From positions 1 through 64,000 of the forward strand of contig DASXES010000079.1 in the NCBI GenBank assembly GCA_036489975.1: a stretch of DNA of 64,000 bases, given 5' to 3'. Shown one piece after another: positions 15,203 to 23,565 of the stretch. Both the position numbers and the translations under genes were made by a program. Every line of letters starts with the position of its first letter. Within the stretch, counting starts at the first letter, position 1. Source of the DNA: Roseiarcus sp036489975 (GTDB taxonomy: Bacteria; Pseudomonadota; Alphaproteobacteria; Rhizobiales; Beijerinckiaceae). The notes beneath the pieces were generated by a model. The model ran no database searches and was not told where the DNA came from. It saw only the letters and a program-made list of their open reading frames with translations.

Positions 15203-16835
15203 TCCGTTCGCCGCTCCGCGCGCTGCAAACGGGCGAGCGCCAGACGTTTTTCGTCGCGGCGCCTGGACGCCCATGCGGCAATTCGAAGATCACGACGCAG
15301 TGGACTTCGCCGTTGTGGGCACCGGCGCGGGCGGCGGCCCGGTGATCGCAGGACTTGCGGAGCAGGGCTTTTCGGTGGTCGGCTTTGACGCCGGCCCCTA
15401 CTTCCGGCCGCTCGAGGATTTCGCCTCGGACGAGGCCGAGCAGGAGAAGCTCTACTGGAACGATGACCGTATCTCCGAGGGCGCGAATCCGCTGGTGATG
15501 GGGGGCAAGAACAGCGGCAAGTCCGTGGGCGGCTCGACGGTCCATTTCGCCATGGTCTCGCTGCGCTTCCGGCCGGAATGGTTCAAGTCGCGTTCTGAGC
15601 TCGGTTACGGCGCCGACTGGCCGCTCGACTGGCGCGAGATGTGGGACTGGTACGGGCGCGCGGAAAAAGCGCTGTCGATCTCCGGGCCGATCACCTACCC
15701 GTGGGGCCCGAAGCGACCGCGCTATCCCTTAAGGGCCCATCCGATCAACGGCGCCGCGCAACTGCTGGCTCGCGGCGCCGAGGCGATGGGATACGCCTGG
15801 ACGGAGACGCCGCTTGCCACCGTCTCGTCGCCAAAGGGCGACAGCCACCCTTGCGTCTATCGTGGCTTCTGCCGTTTCGGCTGCTCGACCAACGCCAAGC
15901 AGAGCCAGCTCGTCACCTTCATTCCCCGCGCGCTGGCCGCTGGCGCCGAGATCCGCGATCTCGCCATGGTCGGGCGGATCGAGATGGGGCGCGACGGGCG
16001 TGTCAGTGGGGTGCATTACGTAAGGGATGGTCGCTGGCGGGTTCAAAGGGCGCGCGCCGTGGTCGTCGCCGGCTACGCGATCGAAACGCCGCGCCTGCTC
16101 CTGAACTCGGCCAACGACCGGTTTCCTGACGGGCTGGCCAACAGCAGCGGCCTGGTCGGCCGGAACCTCATGAGCCAGTCCAATCAGGCGGCCTGGGGCT
16201 ACATGGACGAGCCGGTGCGGGCCTATAAGGCTCCCCCCTCGACGACCATCACCGAGCATTGGAACTACGAGGACCGCAAAGACTTTCACGGCGGCTATTG
16301 TTGGATGGCCCAGGGTCCGCTGCCCATCGAGGCCATGACGATCATTACGGGATCCAAGGGGCTCTGGGGCGCGGCTCTGCACGAGGAAATGCTGCGCTAC
16401 AATCACCTTGCCGGCCTGAAAATGGTCGGGGAGCAGCTGCCCAACGAGAACAACCGGGTGACGCTGGCCGACGACACCGATCAATACGGACTGCGCATTC
16501 CGCGCATCACCTATTCCTGGGGGGATAACGACAAAGCCCTGATCGGCCACGCCCTCGACCAGATGAGCTTGAGCCTTGAGCACGTGGGCGCCAAGGACAT
16601 CTGGCGGCAGGACAACGACATGAACCATCTGGCCGGCACGGCGCGGATGGGCTTCACGCCTCGCGATAGCGTGATCGACGCCGATTGCCGAAGCTGGGAC
16701 ATCCCCAATCTCTTCATCTGCGACGGGTCGGTGTTTCCCACCACAGGCGGCGTGAATCCGTCCCTGACCATCACCGCAATTGCGATGCGCGCCGCCGAGC
16801 GGATCGGGCAATTGGCCCGGCGGGGGGAGTTATGA
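15192..16835 (+). CDS. GMC-family FAD oxidoreductase (gluconate dehydrogenase large-subunit-like)
   Basis: A 547-residue flavoprotein. The FAD-binding Rossmann motif is VVGTGAGGGPVIAGLAEQG (about 39-57), with the acidic ribose contact at VGFDAG. The C-terminal GMC block reads NHLAGTARMG, then NLFICDGSVFPTTGGVNPSLT, giving the expected active-site His (HLAGT) and the conserved Asn. A C-FRFGCSTNAKQSQL segment in the middle is typical of the gluconate/choline/2-keto-gluconate dehydrogenase branch. Members oxidise sugars, polyols or sugar acids and pass electrons to the membrane. It is translationally coupled to the subunit 3-like gene (11-nt overlap). The substrate is unknown. Convergent with the debranching enzyme 34 nt downstream. 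Confidence 0.9.
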   Translation: MSADPFAAPRAANGRAPDVFRRGAWTPMRQFEDHDAVDFAVVGTGAGGGPVIAGLAEQGFSVVGFDAGPYFRPLEDFASDEAEQEKLYWNDDRISEGANPLVMGGKNSGKSVGGSTVHFAMVSLRFRPEWFKSRSELGYGADWPLDWREMWDWYGRAEKALSISGPITYPWGPKRPRYPLRAHPINGAAQLLARGAEAMGYAWTETPLATVSSPKGDSHPCVYRGFCRFGCSTNAKQSQLVTFIPRALAAGAEIRDLAMVGRIEMGRDGRVSGVHYVRDGRWRVQRARAVVVAGYAIETPRLLLNSANDRFPDGLANSSGLVGRNLMSQSNQAAWGYMDEPVRAYKAPPSTTITEHWNYEDRKDFHGGYCWMAQGPLPIEAMTIITGSKGLWGAALHEEMLRYNHLAGLKMVGEQLPNENNRVTLADDTDQYGLRIPRITYSWGDNDKALIGHALDQMSLSLEHVGAKDIWRQDNDMNHLAGTARMGFTPRDSVIDADCRSWDIPNLFICDGSVFPTTGGVNPSLTITAIAMRAAERIGQLARRGEL

Positions 16836-16869
16836 AGTTACGCTGCTATCTCCCGCGCGCGCCTCAGGG

Positions 16870-19035
16870 CTAATCCACCGCAAGCTCGAGGCCGTCACCG
16901 CCTGCTATCAACTCTGTCCGAACTCGCTTCGACTCCCGGGTGAAGCGGAGGGAGACTGTTCCTCCGGCCGCGCGGACATCGTGCAACGATAGCTCGTTCA
17001 CGCCGTCGGGCAGATGCGGGCGACGAATGTGAATGCGTTTCTCGAACCCGTCCGCGTCAAGACCCAGGAGTTCGCTCGTCATGAAGGGGACGGCGCCCGC
17101 AGACCACGCCTGAAGCGGATCCGCGCGGGGGGTATGGGTGGGTCCGTCTCCAGGCAGACGCTGTGTCCCGGCGATGAACTCGGGCAGTCGCTTCAGGCGG
17201 AAACCGTCCGCCGCGTCCAGCGTCGCCGCAACAACGCGCAGCGCCGCCTTGTCCTCTCCGTACCGGCGCAGCCCGGATACGATCAAGGCGTTGTCGAACG
17301 GCCAAACGCTTCCCTGCTGATAGGCGAGCGGATCAAATCGAGGATGGTCCGCTGACAACGTACGTATGCCCCAGCCCGAGAACATATCCGGCTTCATCAT
17401 CCGTTCGGCGACGCTGCGGGCATGGCCTGCCGTCGATATTCCTGTCCATAGCGCCTGCGCCGCGTTCGACGTGATCGAGGCGACCTGTTGGCCGTCTCTT
17501 TCCAGCGCCAGGCAATAGCAGCCTTCTCGCTCCATCCAGAAATCGCGGAGGAAGTTCGCCCGCAAATCGCGAGCATCCGCTTCCAGCCGATCGGCTCGTG
17601 CGCTCTCGCCGCTCCGGCGGAACAGCGGCGCGATCAACATGCGGGCCTGATAGGCGTAGCCCTGCACCTCCACTAGGGCGAGCGGAGGAACGGGATAGCT
17701 GCCGTCCTGGCGCAAGACGCCCGTTCCCGAATCGCGCCAACTCTGGTTGACAGGTTGGCCTCCGTCGGCCAGCCCGACATAAGTGACGTATCCAGAGTCG
17801 TTTTCGTCGGTTTTGCGGCTCAACCAGTCGAGCGCGCGATCGATGTGGGGACGCAACAGATCGAACAAAGCCATCTCGCCCGTCCATGCGACGTGGCGCG
17901 CAATGGCGATCAGGAACAGCAGCGTCGAGTCGACCGTCGCGTAGCTTGGCGTCTGCGAGACCTCATCAAGATGGGCGAGTTCGCCGACCCTCAGTTCGTG
18001 GAGGATTTTTCCCGGCTGTTCGCGGGTCCTTGGGTCGTCTTTCGTTCCTTGCCAATGCGCCAAAGATTCGGTGGTGTGGCGGCCGAGATCCGAATTGAAT
18101 GCAAGGCACTGAATCGTCGGCAACAAGCTATCGCGACCGAACAGACCGACGAACCACGGCACGCCCGCAGCGGTGAATTTATGCGTTCCTCGTCGGACTT
18201 GCAGGAGCGCGACATCGGTCAGGGATCGCGCCAGGGCTTCACCAAAACCTTTGCTCGGCGTATCGATCCGAGCGTATCCGTCGAGCAGCGCCTTCGAAGC
18301 GGCCTCTTTGGCCTGTCGCATCGCCGCCGCGCTAACGGGAACTCGCCCCGAGCCGGGCGGCGCGGCGCTGACAGGCCGCTCGTCGACGCGACAGGTCACG
18401 ATCAGATCCTGACTGGCCTGAGGTTTCAGGGAAAGCTCGAAATTGGCGATGCTCTGCTCCGACGTTCGCGGCGCGATTACAGGCGAGAGCGAGAAGTCCA
18501 CAAGCAATGTTCGCCTGACGTCATCCGCGCCGTCGTAGGAGAAGCGCAGGGCGGTCTCATCCCATTCGGGCGCATGCATACGCCCGCGCTTGCCAGTTGG
18601 CGCCCCGCGCAAGACAAACATACTTTCGAAAATCGTCGAGAACTCCAGGGATGCTGGAACAGCGACCGGATCGGTCCCAAAGTTGCGAAAGGTGATCGTG
18701 TCGATGAACAGCGGCCCGTCATCAAGCAGCTGCAATGTCCGCCGGATGCTGAGCTTGTGGTCGGCGATGACCCGGCCGTTGGCGGTAGCAAGATGGCGGT
18801 TGGTGAGGGCGATTTGCGCCGACACGCCTTCGCGGTCTGACGACATCAAAAGCAGCGGCGATGTCCCGTGCAGCCGCAACGCATAGGCTGCGAGATAACA
18901 GGTATCGCGATAGAACAAGCCGAAGCCTGGCACGTCCTGAACAATTTCTCCGTCCTCGCGGGTCAGGAGGAAGAGGTCGTTGGCCTTGAGCAGCAGGGGA
19001 TGGCGAATGTCGATGGAAAGCGGACGATCAGCCAT
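16870..19035 (-). CDS. Amylo-alpha-1,6-glucosidase / glycogen debranching-type enzyme
   Basis: A 721-residue protein. The N-terminal domain (about 1-230) reads LLLKANDLFLLTREDGEI and GLFYRDTCYLAAYALRL, the beta-sandwich of bacterial/archaeal-type debranching enzymes. The C-terminal (alpha/alpha)6 domain has AAGVPWFVGLFGRDSLLPTIQCLAFN (about 295-320), RDSGTGVLRQDG, and YQQGSVWPFDNALIVSGL with SAGAVPFMTSELLGL near the end. Such enzymes remove alpha-1,6 branches from glycogen-like or trehalose-derived oligosaccharides; many bacterial members have no assayed substrate. It is divergent from the SDR gene (162 bp between starts), which also fits a role in carbohydrate metabolism. The start ATG 19033-19035 (reverse) has AGGG about 9 nt upstream. 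Confidence 0.85.
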   Translation of the reverse strand: MADRPLSIDIRHPLLLKANDLFLLTREDGEIVQDVPGFGLFYRDTCYLAAYALRLHGTSPLLLMSSDREGVSAQIALTNRHLATANGRVIADHKLSIRRTLQLLDDGPLFIDTITFRNFGTDPVAVPASLEFSTIFESMFVLRGAPTGKRGRMHAPEWDETALRFSYDGADDVRRTLLVDFSLSPVIAPRTSEQSIANFELSLKPQASQDLIVTCRVDERPVSAAPPGSGRVPVSAAAMRQAKEAASKALLDGYARIDTPSKGFGEALARSLTDVALLQVRRGTHKFTAAGVPWFVGLFGRDSLLPTIQCLAFNSDLGRHTTESLAHWQGTKDDPRTREQPGKILHELRVGELAHLDEVSQTPSYATVDSTLLFLIAIARHVAWTGEMALFDLLRPHIDRALDWLSRKTDENDSGYVTYVGLADGGQPVNQSWRDSGTGVLRQDGSYPVPPLALVEVQGYAYQARMLIAPLFRRSGESARADRLEADARDLRANFLRDFWMEREGCYCLALERDGQQVASITSNAAQALWTGISTAGHARSVAERMMKPDMFSGWGIRTLSADHPRFDPLAYQQGSVWPFDNALIVSGLRRYGEDKAALRVVAATLDAADGFRLKRLPEFIAGTQRLPGDGPTHTPRADPLQAWSAGAVPFMTSELLGLDADGFEKRIHIRRPHLPDGVNELSLHDVRAAGGTVSLRFTRESKRVRTELIAGGDGLELAVD

Positions 19036-19197
19036 GACTTGTGCCCTGAGCGATTGGGCGGACGCCCACCTTGGATATCGCCTTGCAATGGGTCGGCCGT
19101 GAGGCGAAGCCGCCGTAATCCGGCGCTGCCTCGCGGAACCGGAGGTCTCCGAGCGGCGTTACGATCTTATGCGGCGCGGTGAGCACGGAGGAACGAA

Positions 19198-20244
19198 ATG
19201 ACAAACGTTGTCGTGATCACAGGCGCGGGGGCCGGCGTCGGACGTGCAGTCGCGACCGAGTTCGCTCGAAATGGTTTCGACATGGCCCTTTTGTCACGCG
19301 ACCCCGAACGGCTTGAACGGGCGGCGATGGAGTTGCGGGCCTTCAATATTCGCGTGCTGCCGATCCCTACCGATGTTGCCGACGCCGCCGCCGTCGACAC
19401 GGCCGCTGCGCGGGCGGAGGAGGAACTGGGCCCAATTTCGGTGTGGGTGAACGTGGCGATGGCGACCGTTTTCGCGCCCGTTCATAAACTCACCGCGGAG
19501 GAGTTTCAGCGCGGCACGATGGTCACCTACCTCGGTCAGGTGCACGGCGTCATGGCGGCGCTGAGATATATGCGCCCGCGAAACCGGGGAGCGATCGTAT
19601 GCGTCGGATCAGCGCTTGCCTATCGTTCCGTGCCGCTTCAGTCGATCTACTGCGGAGCGAAATTCGCCATCCGCGGATTCCTCGACTCGCTGCGGTCCGA
19701 ACTCTATCACGACGCAATTAACGTAACGCTGACCGAAGTGGATCTCCCCGCGATAAATACCCCGCAGTTCGACTGGGCGCGCAACAAGACGGGCCACAAG
19801 GCCCGGCCGGTGCCCCCGGTTTATCAGCCGGAGGTCGCGGCCCGAGCCATCGTCTTTGGCGCGCTTCATCCCAGGCGCCAGATCTGGGTGGGACTGCCGA
19901 CGGTTCGAGCGATTCTTGTGAACCGAATCGCGCCTGGCCTCATCGACCGCTACCTCGCGAAGTTCGGCTACAGCGGACAGCTGAGCGACAAACCGTCTGA
20001 TCTCGACGCGCCGGGCAATTTGTTCGAACCGGCTGCCGGCGACTATGGCGCACATGGCCGGTTCGACGCACAGGCCCGAAACACAAGCTGGGAAATGTTC
20101 ACGGATCGGCATCGGGACGGGGTCATGGCCGCCGCCTTCCTCGGATTGGCCGCGGCGGGAACATATCTGTTTGCAAAGCAGTCCCAACGCGCGCCTTCGC
20201 GTCGCCGGGCCCAACGGCGCTTGTCCTCGCGCTCGTGGCTCTGA
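19198..20244 (+). CDS. Short-chain dehydrogenase/reductase with C-terminal extension
   Basis: A 348-residue protein preceded by GGAGGA at good spacing. The cofactor motif is TGAGAGVGR (residues 8-16). Catalytic Ser lies in CVGSALAY and the Tyr/Lys pair in YCGAK, so the SDR core is intact. The DVADAAAVD segment and S-R-D near strand 2 suggest NADP preference. Beyond the ~240-residue core there is an ~100-residue extension ending in a hydrophobic segment (VMAAAFLGLAAAGTYLF) and a basic tail, so it may be membrane-attached. The substrate is unknown. Neighbouring GDE and GMC genes suggest sugar or lipid-sugar chemistry, but nothing in the sequence proves this. Confidence 0.85.
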   Translation: MTNVVVITGAGAGVGRAVATEFARNGFDMALLSRDPERLERAAMELRAFNIRVLPIPTDVADAAAVDTAAARAEEELGPISVWVNVAMATVFAPVHKLTAEEFQRGTMVTYLGQVHGVMAALRYMRPRNRGAIVCVGSALAYRSVPLQSIYCGAKFAIRGFLDSLRSELYHDAINVTLTEVDLPAINTPQFDWARNKTGHKARPVPPVYQPEVAARAIVFGALHPRRQIWVGLPTVRAILVNRIAPGLIDRYLAKFGYSGQLSDKPSDLDAPGNLFEPAAGDYGAHGRFDAQARNTSWEMFTDRHRDGVMAAAFLGLAAAGTYLFAKQSQRAPSRRRAQRRLSSRSWL

Positions 20245-20560
20245 GAACCGCATTCACTGCGAGGCGCCGTGCTTACCTCTAATCGGATCGGGAGGACCTG
20301 TCTCCATCGACGAGACGAACTTCGCATCGCGATCCAAAAGATCCGTCAGATCGCCCTTCGATGACAGCCAGGTTTCCGCGTCCGCACGCACCAGATCAGC
20401 GTGACGCAGCAGAGTCTGCAAGCGAGCTGGATTCCGATCGCGGCTCGCCACCCCAACCTCTCGCAGATGACGGACGCGGGGATCGCAGCTGCCCGCGCTG
20501 GCGCGAACGCCAAGCCCAGCTCATGGCGCCCCGCACCACCCGCAGACCCAAGGCAAGGTC
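20245..20560. other. Gene-free part of a decayed region
   Basis: Between the SDR stop and the terminase fragment I see no intact gene. A reverse-strand open frame (20254-20451, with a stretch RHADLVRADAETWLSSKGDL) has protein-like composition but no start signal or recognisable family. It may be another relic of the same inserted element. Confidence 0.35.
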
Positions 20561-20817
20561 GAGCGCATTCTCGGGCAGACGCAAATGACCCGCCTCAATC
20601 TTCGCCGTTCGAGCTTGCCGCCTTCGGGACGCACACCGATTGGACGGAGCGTTCCCGGCGCGGGCGAACATGGGAGGTCCTGAAGCAGGTTCATCCCGGG
20701 ACCTGCGTCCTCAATCAGCACGCGGCTGCATTTGTGTTCCTGGGCGAGCGCGGTCACCTTGCGCCGTAGCTCGGGATATTCCAGTCGACCACGGAAGACG
20801 TGCAGCAGGACACGCGG
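20561..20817 (-). pseudogene. Phage large terminase fragment (C-terminal nuclease domain), decayed
   Basis: Reading the reverse strand from 20817, after an in-frame stop at 20818-20820, gives VLLHVFRGRLEYPELRRKV, then TALAQEHKCSRVLIEDAGPGM, NLLQDLP and LRPIGVRPEGGKLER down to about 20605. The frame then shifts and continues as AKIEAGHLRLPENA (20602-20561) before similarity ends. This is the RNase H-like nuclease domain of phage large terminase subunits (the strand-plus-ALIEDxGxG block is characteristic). No ATPase domain, portal or capsid genes accompany it. It is a ~260-bp relic with at least one stop and one frameshift, wedged between the SDR and kbl genes. Confidence 0.75.
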
Positions 20818-20847
20818 CTAGACCAACAACCCTTTGGCAGCATTCCC

Positions 20848-22050
20848 TCACACGATCCCCAGCGCGCGCCCTGCGTCTTCGAAGGCCCCGATCGCAAAGT
20901 CGATGTCGGCTTCCGTCAGCGCCGCCGACATTTGTGTGCGGATGCGCGCCTTGCCCTTCGGCACGACCGGAAAGAAGAATCCGGCGACGAACAGGCCGCG
21001 CTCGTCGAGCGCCCGCGCCAGATCCTGCGCGCGTTGCGCTTCGCCCAGCATCACCGGAATGATCGGCGTCTCCCCGGGCGGAACCTCGAAGCCCGCCTTC
21101 TCAATCCCCTCGCGAAACCGCCGCGCATGGCTCTTCAATAAAGCGCGCCTTGCGTCGGCGCCGATAGCGATCTCGAGCGCCTTCAGGGCTCCCGCCGCGA
21201 TCGGGGGTGCGAGTGAATTGGAAAAGAGATAGGGCCTCGCCCGCTGCCTTAAGAGATCGACGATCGGCTGGTCGGCGGCGACGAAGCCGCCCATGCCCCC
21301 TCCCAGTGTTTTGCCGAACGTGCCGGTGACGATGTTCACGCGATCGCCCGCGCCTGTCAGCGCCGGCGTGCCGCGCCCCTTCTCGCCCAGATGCCCGGTC
21401 GCATGGGCGTCGTCGACCAGAACCAGCGCGCCGTAGCGGTCAGCAAGTTCGCAGATCTCCTTCAGCTTGGCGATATAGCCGTCCATCGAGAACACGCCAT
21501 CGGTGGCGATAAGCTTGAACCGCGCGCCTGCGCTGTCGGCTTGCCTAAGGCGATCCTCGAGCTCGTTCATATCGGAATTGGCGAAGCGGTAGCGCTTGGC
21601 CTTCGAGAGCCGCACGCCGTCGATGATCGAGGCGTGGTTGAGGCTGTCGGAAATGATCGCGTCCTGTTCGTCGAGCAGCGGCTCGAACACGCCGCCGTTG
21701 GCGTCGAAACAGGCCGCAAACGCAATTGCGTCATCCTTGCCGAGGTGTTTGGCGATCGCCTGCTCGAGCTCGCGATGGAGCGTCTGCGCGCCGCAGATGA
21801 AGCGCACCGAGGCCATGCCGAAGCCGAATTCGTCCATTGCGCGACGCGCCGCCGCGATGACGTCGGGGTGATCGGCGAGGCCGAGATAATTGTTGGCGCA
21901 GAGGTTGACCGCTTCGCGCTTGCCTTGCGGCGAGGCGACATGGATCCGCCCGCCCTGCGGTCCGGTCAGGAGCCGCTCGCGTTTGGTGAGGCCCTGCGCC
22001 TCGATATCGTCGAGCGCAGCGCGGATGTGATTGAGAAAGGCGTCGGTCAT
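20848..22050 (-). CDS. kbl: Glycine C-acetyltransferase (2-amino-3-ketobutyrate CoA ligase)
   Basis: A 400-residue PLP enzyme of the alpha-oxoamine synthase family. It contains VNLCANNYLGLADHPDVI, GFGMASVRFICGAQTLHRELE, DSLNHASIIDGVRL, VLVDDAHATGHLGEKGRGT and the PLP-lysine motif GTFGKTLGGGMGGF. The ANNYLGL and SVRFICGTQ-like signatures distinguish Kbl from ALAS and 8-amino-7-oxononanoate synthase. It cleaves 2-amino-3-ketobutyrate with CoA to glycine and acetyl-CoA in threonine breakdown. The usual partner threonine dehydrogenase (tdh) is not adjacent in this window. The ribosome-binding site is weak. The gene ends 31 nt after the terminase relic, but is itself intact. Confidence 0.93.
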   Translation of the reverse strand: MTDAFLNHIRAALDDIEAQGLTKRERLLTGPQGGRIHVASPQGKREAVNLCANNYLGLADHPDVIAAARRAMDEFGFGMASVRFICGAQTLHRELEQAIAKHLGKDDAIAFAACFDANGGVFEPLLDEQDAIISDSLNHASIIDGVRLSKAKRYRFANSDMNELEDRLRQADSAGARFKLIATDGVFSMDGYIAKLKEICELADRYGALVLVDDAHATGHLGEKGRGTPALTGAGDRVNIVTGTFGKTLGGGMGGFVAADQPIVDLLRQRARPYLFSNSLAPPIAAGALKALEIAIGADARRALLKSHARRFREGIEKAGFEVPPGETPIIPVMLGEAQRAQDLARALDERGLFVAGFFFPVVPKGKARIRTQMSAALTEADIDFAIGAFEDAGRALGIV

Positions 22051-22237
22051 GAGCCGGCTCGGTGGTTAAGGTGAACGCGAGCATAGCAGCGCGACGACCG
22101 CGCTCAAATTAGCACAGGGAGAAGGACCGGCATCACGATAGCTCCAACGAGCCACAAAAGCGCCTTGTGGCGACTGCACCAGCCCGCGCGGCGCCTGACA
22201 CGGGCCGCCTCCGACAAGACATCCAGGACGATTCGCC

Positions 22238-22804
22238 ATGAATGGTCTCGCCACGGAGCAGCGCGTCGCTCCGGCGCTCACGCGGTACGGCTCGACCGCC
22301 GTCGCCTTCCATTGGGCGGTCGCGGCGCTGGTGGTGTTTCTCGGAACGCTGGGCATCCTGTTCGACGACATCCCGAAGGCATCGCGTCCGCTCTGGATCA
22401 ACGTCCATGGCTGCGTCGGGCTCGTCTATTTCGCGCTCGTCATCGCCAGACTTGGGTGGCGACTCTCGCGCAAGCCACCCGATCCGCCGCCCGACATCGG
22501 CGAGTTCGATCGCCGCACATCGCTTTCGGCGCACCACCTTCTTTATGCGCTGATGGTCGTGATCCCGATTTTCGGCTTCGTCGCCTTTGTCTGGCATGGG
22601 CGGGCCTTCGACTACGGATTCGCCAAGCTGAACTTTGGCGTCGTTTCAAATCGCCCCGTGTTCGAGACGGCGGAGGAAGTGCACCAGCTGCTGGCCTATT
22701 GCCTGTTTGGGCTGGCCGCCCTGCACGCCGCAGGCGCGCTCTATCATCATTTCGTTCGTCGCGACGGCGTGCTGATGCGCATGCTCCCGGGCGGAACGGG
22801 GTAG
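22238..22804 (+). CDS. Cytochrome b561 family protein
   Basis: A 188-residue membrane protein with four hydrophobic segments. The N-terminal RYGSTAVAFHWAVAALVV helix with its conserved His, VHGCVGLVYFALVIARLGWRL, LSAHHLLYALMVVIPIFGF and the late VHQLLAYCLFGLAALHAAGALYHHF helix supply the two pairs of histidines expected to bind two b haems. The K-R-D-G-V-L-x-R-M-L end is typical of the CybB-like branch. Such proteins carry electrons between quinol and periplasmic partners or superoxide. It stands alone, with a reverse-strand lipoprotein gene converging on it 29 nt downstream. Confidence 0.9.
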   Translation: MNGLATEQRVAPALTRYGSTAVAFHWAVAALVVFLGTLGILFDDIPKASRPLWINVHGCVGLVYFALVIARLGWRLSRKPPDPPPDIGEFDRRTSLSAHHLLYALMVVIPIFGFVAFVWHGRAFDYGFAKLNFGVVSNRPVFETAEEVHQLLAYCLFGLAALHAAGALYHHFVRRDGVLMRMLPGGTG

Positions 22805-22833
22805 GCGCGAGCGCCTCGGCTTCGCTCGCGACG

Positions 22834-23319
22834 CTATTGCGAGAGCCGGATGTAAAGCTCGTACCGGCCGGAGCTGAAGGTGAGCCCGGCCTGCGCGGCG
22901 TTGAGGCGCATGATCACGCCGTTGCGGTTCTCAAGCCAGATTTCGCCGTTTGCCCTGGAGGTGATGGCGAGACTGCCCGTGCCCTGGATCCAGGGGCCGG
23001 AGAACTGCGAGACGTCGTGGAGGTTGTAGACCTCGCCCGAGGCCTGCATCGTCGAGATGGCGCCGAGCCCTATCAGCGAGCCGAGCAGCATGAACGGATA
23101 GGTCCTGCCCCGGAACGCCAGCGTTCCGCTTCCGACGCCTGTGCCGGCGACGAAGGCCTGGTCCATCGTCACCCTGCCTGACGGCCTCAAGCCCCGGATG
23201 CTGGCTTCGGTCGGAATGCCCGAAGGCGGAATGGCGCAGCCGGCGAGCGGCAGGAGGGTCAAACTCGCGAAGACCCCTGCGATCACGCGCCTGTGGATAG
23301 GCCCGACGATGGATTGCAT
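22834..23319 (-). CDS. Lipoprotein of unknown function
   Basis: A 161-residue protein. The start at 23319 is chosen because AAGGAGGAAGG lies just upstream and a clean lipoprotein signal follows (VFASLTLLPLAGC, lipobox LAGC). A longer open frame to 23379 lacks these signals. The mature part is Gly-rich with alternating small and hydrophobic residues (GVGSGTLAFRGRTYPFMLLG, GLGAISTMQASGEVYNL, FSGPWIQGTGSLAI, ENRNGVIMRLNAAQAGLTF), suggesting a beta-barrel or beta-sandwich. I do not recognise the family; it loosely recalls alphaproteobacterial envelope-integrity proteins. Upstream (23400-23560) is an AT-rich patch that probably holds its promoter. Confidence 0.75.
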   Translation of the reverse strand: MQSIVGPIHRRVIAGVFASLTLLPLAGCAIPPSGIPTEASIRGLRPSGRVTMDQAFVAGTGVGSGTLAFRGRTYPFMLLGSLIGLGAISTMQASGEVYNLHDVSQFSGPWIQGTGSLAITSRANGEIWLENRNGVIMRLNAAQAGLTFSSGRYELYIRLSQ

Positions 23320-23565
23320 GTCCTTCCTCCTTGTCGAACCGGCGCGAGGGCCGGCGGAGCTGTGAGAAGGTCTAGCCAATCTGACGTCGAGATGTCAGCA
23401 GCCAGTCTTCGCGGCGGTGTTGAGGCGCGTTTGATATAACATTCATACCATGTATTTATACTGTTTCGAGTTGCAGAAAAATGAGGCTAAACCATTGAAA
23501 AAGCTGAGTCGCGCGCAGAATCGTACACTGCGCCGGCACGTATAATTCTTGAGGCAACAAAGAGC

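Noticed and set aside
15729..16811. 360-codon reverse-strand frame opposite the GMC gene
   Set aside because: Antisense shadow of a well-supported GMC oxidoreductase; no ribosome-binding site or family match.
20848..22050. Whether kbl is 8-amino-7-oxononanoate synthase or a second ALAS
   Set aside because: ANNYLGL, SVRFICGAQ and GTFGKTLGG patterns fit Kbl, and a separate true ALAS is at 25880.
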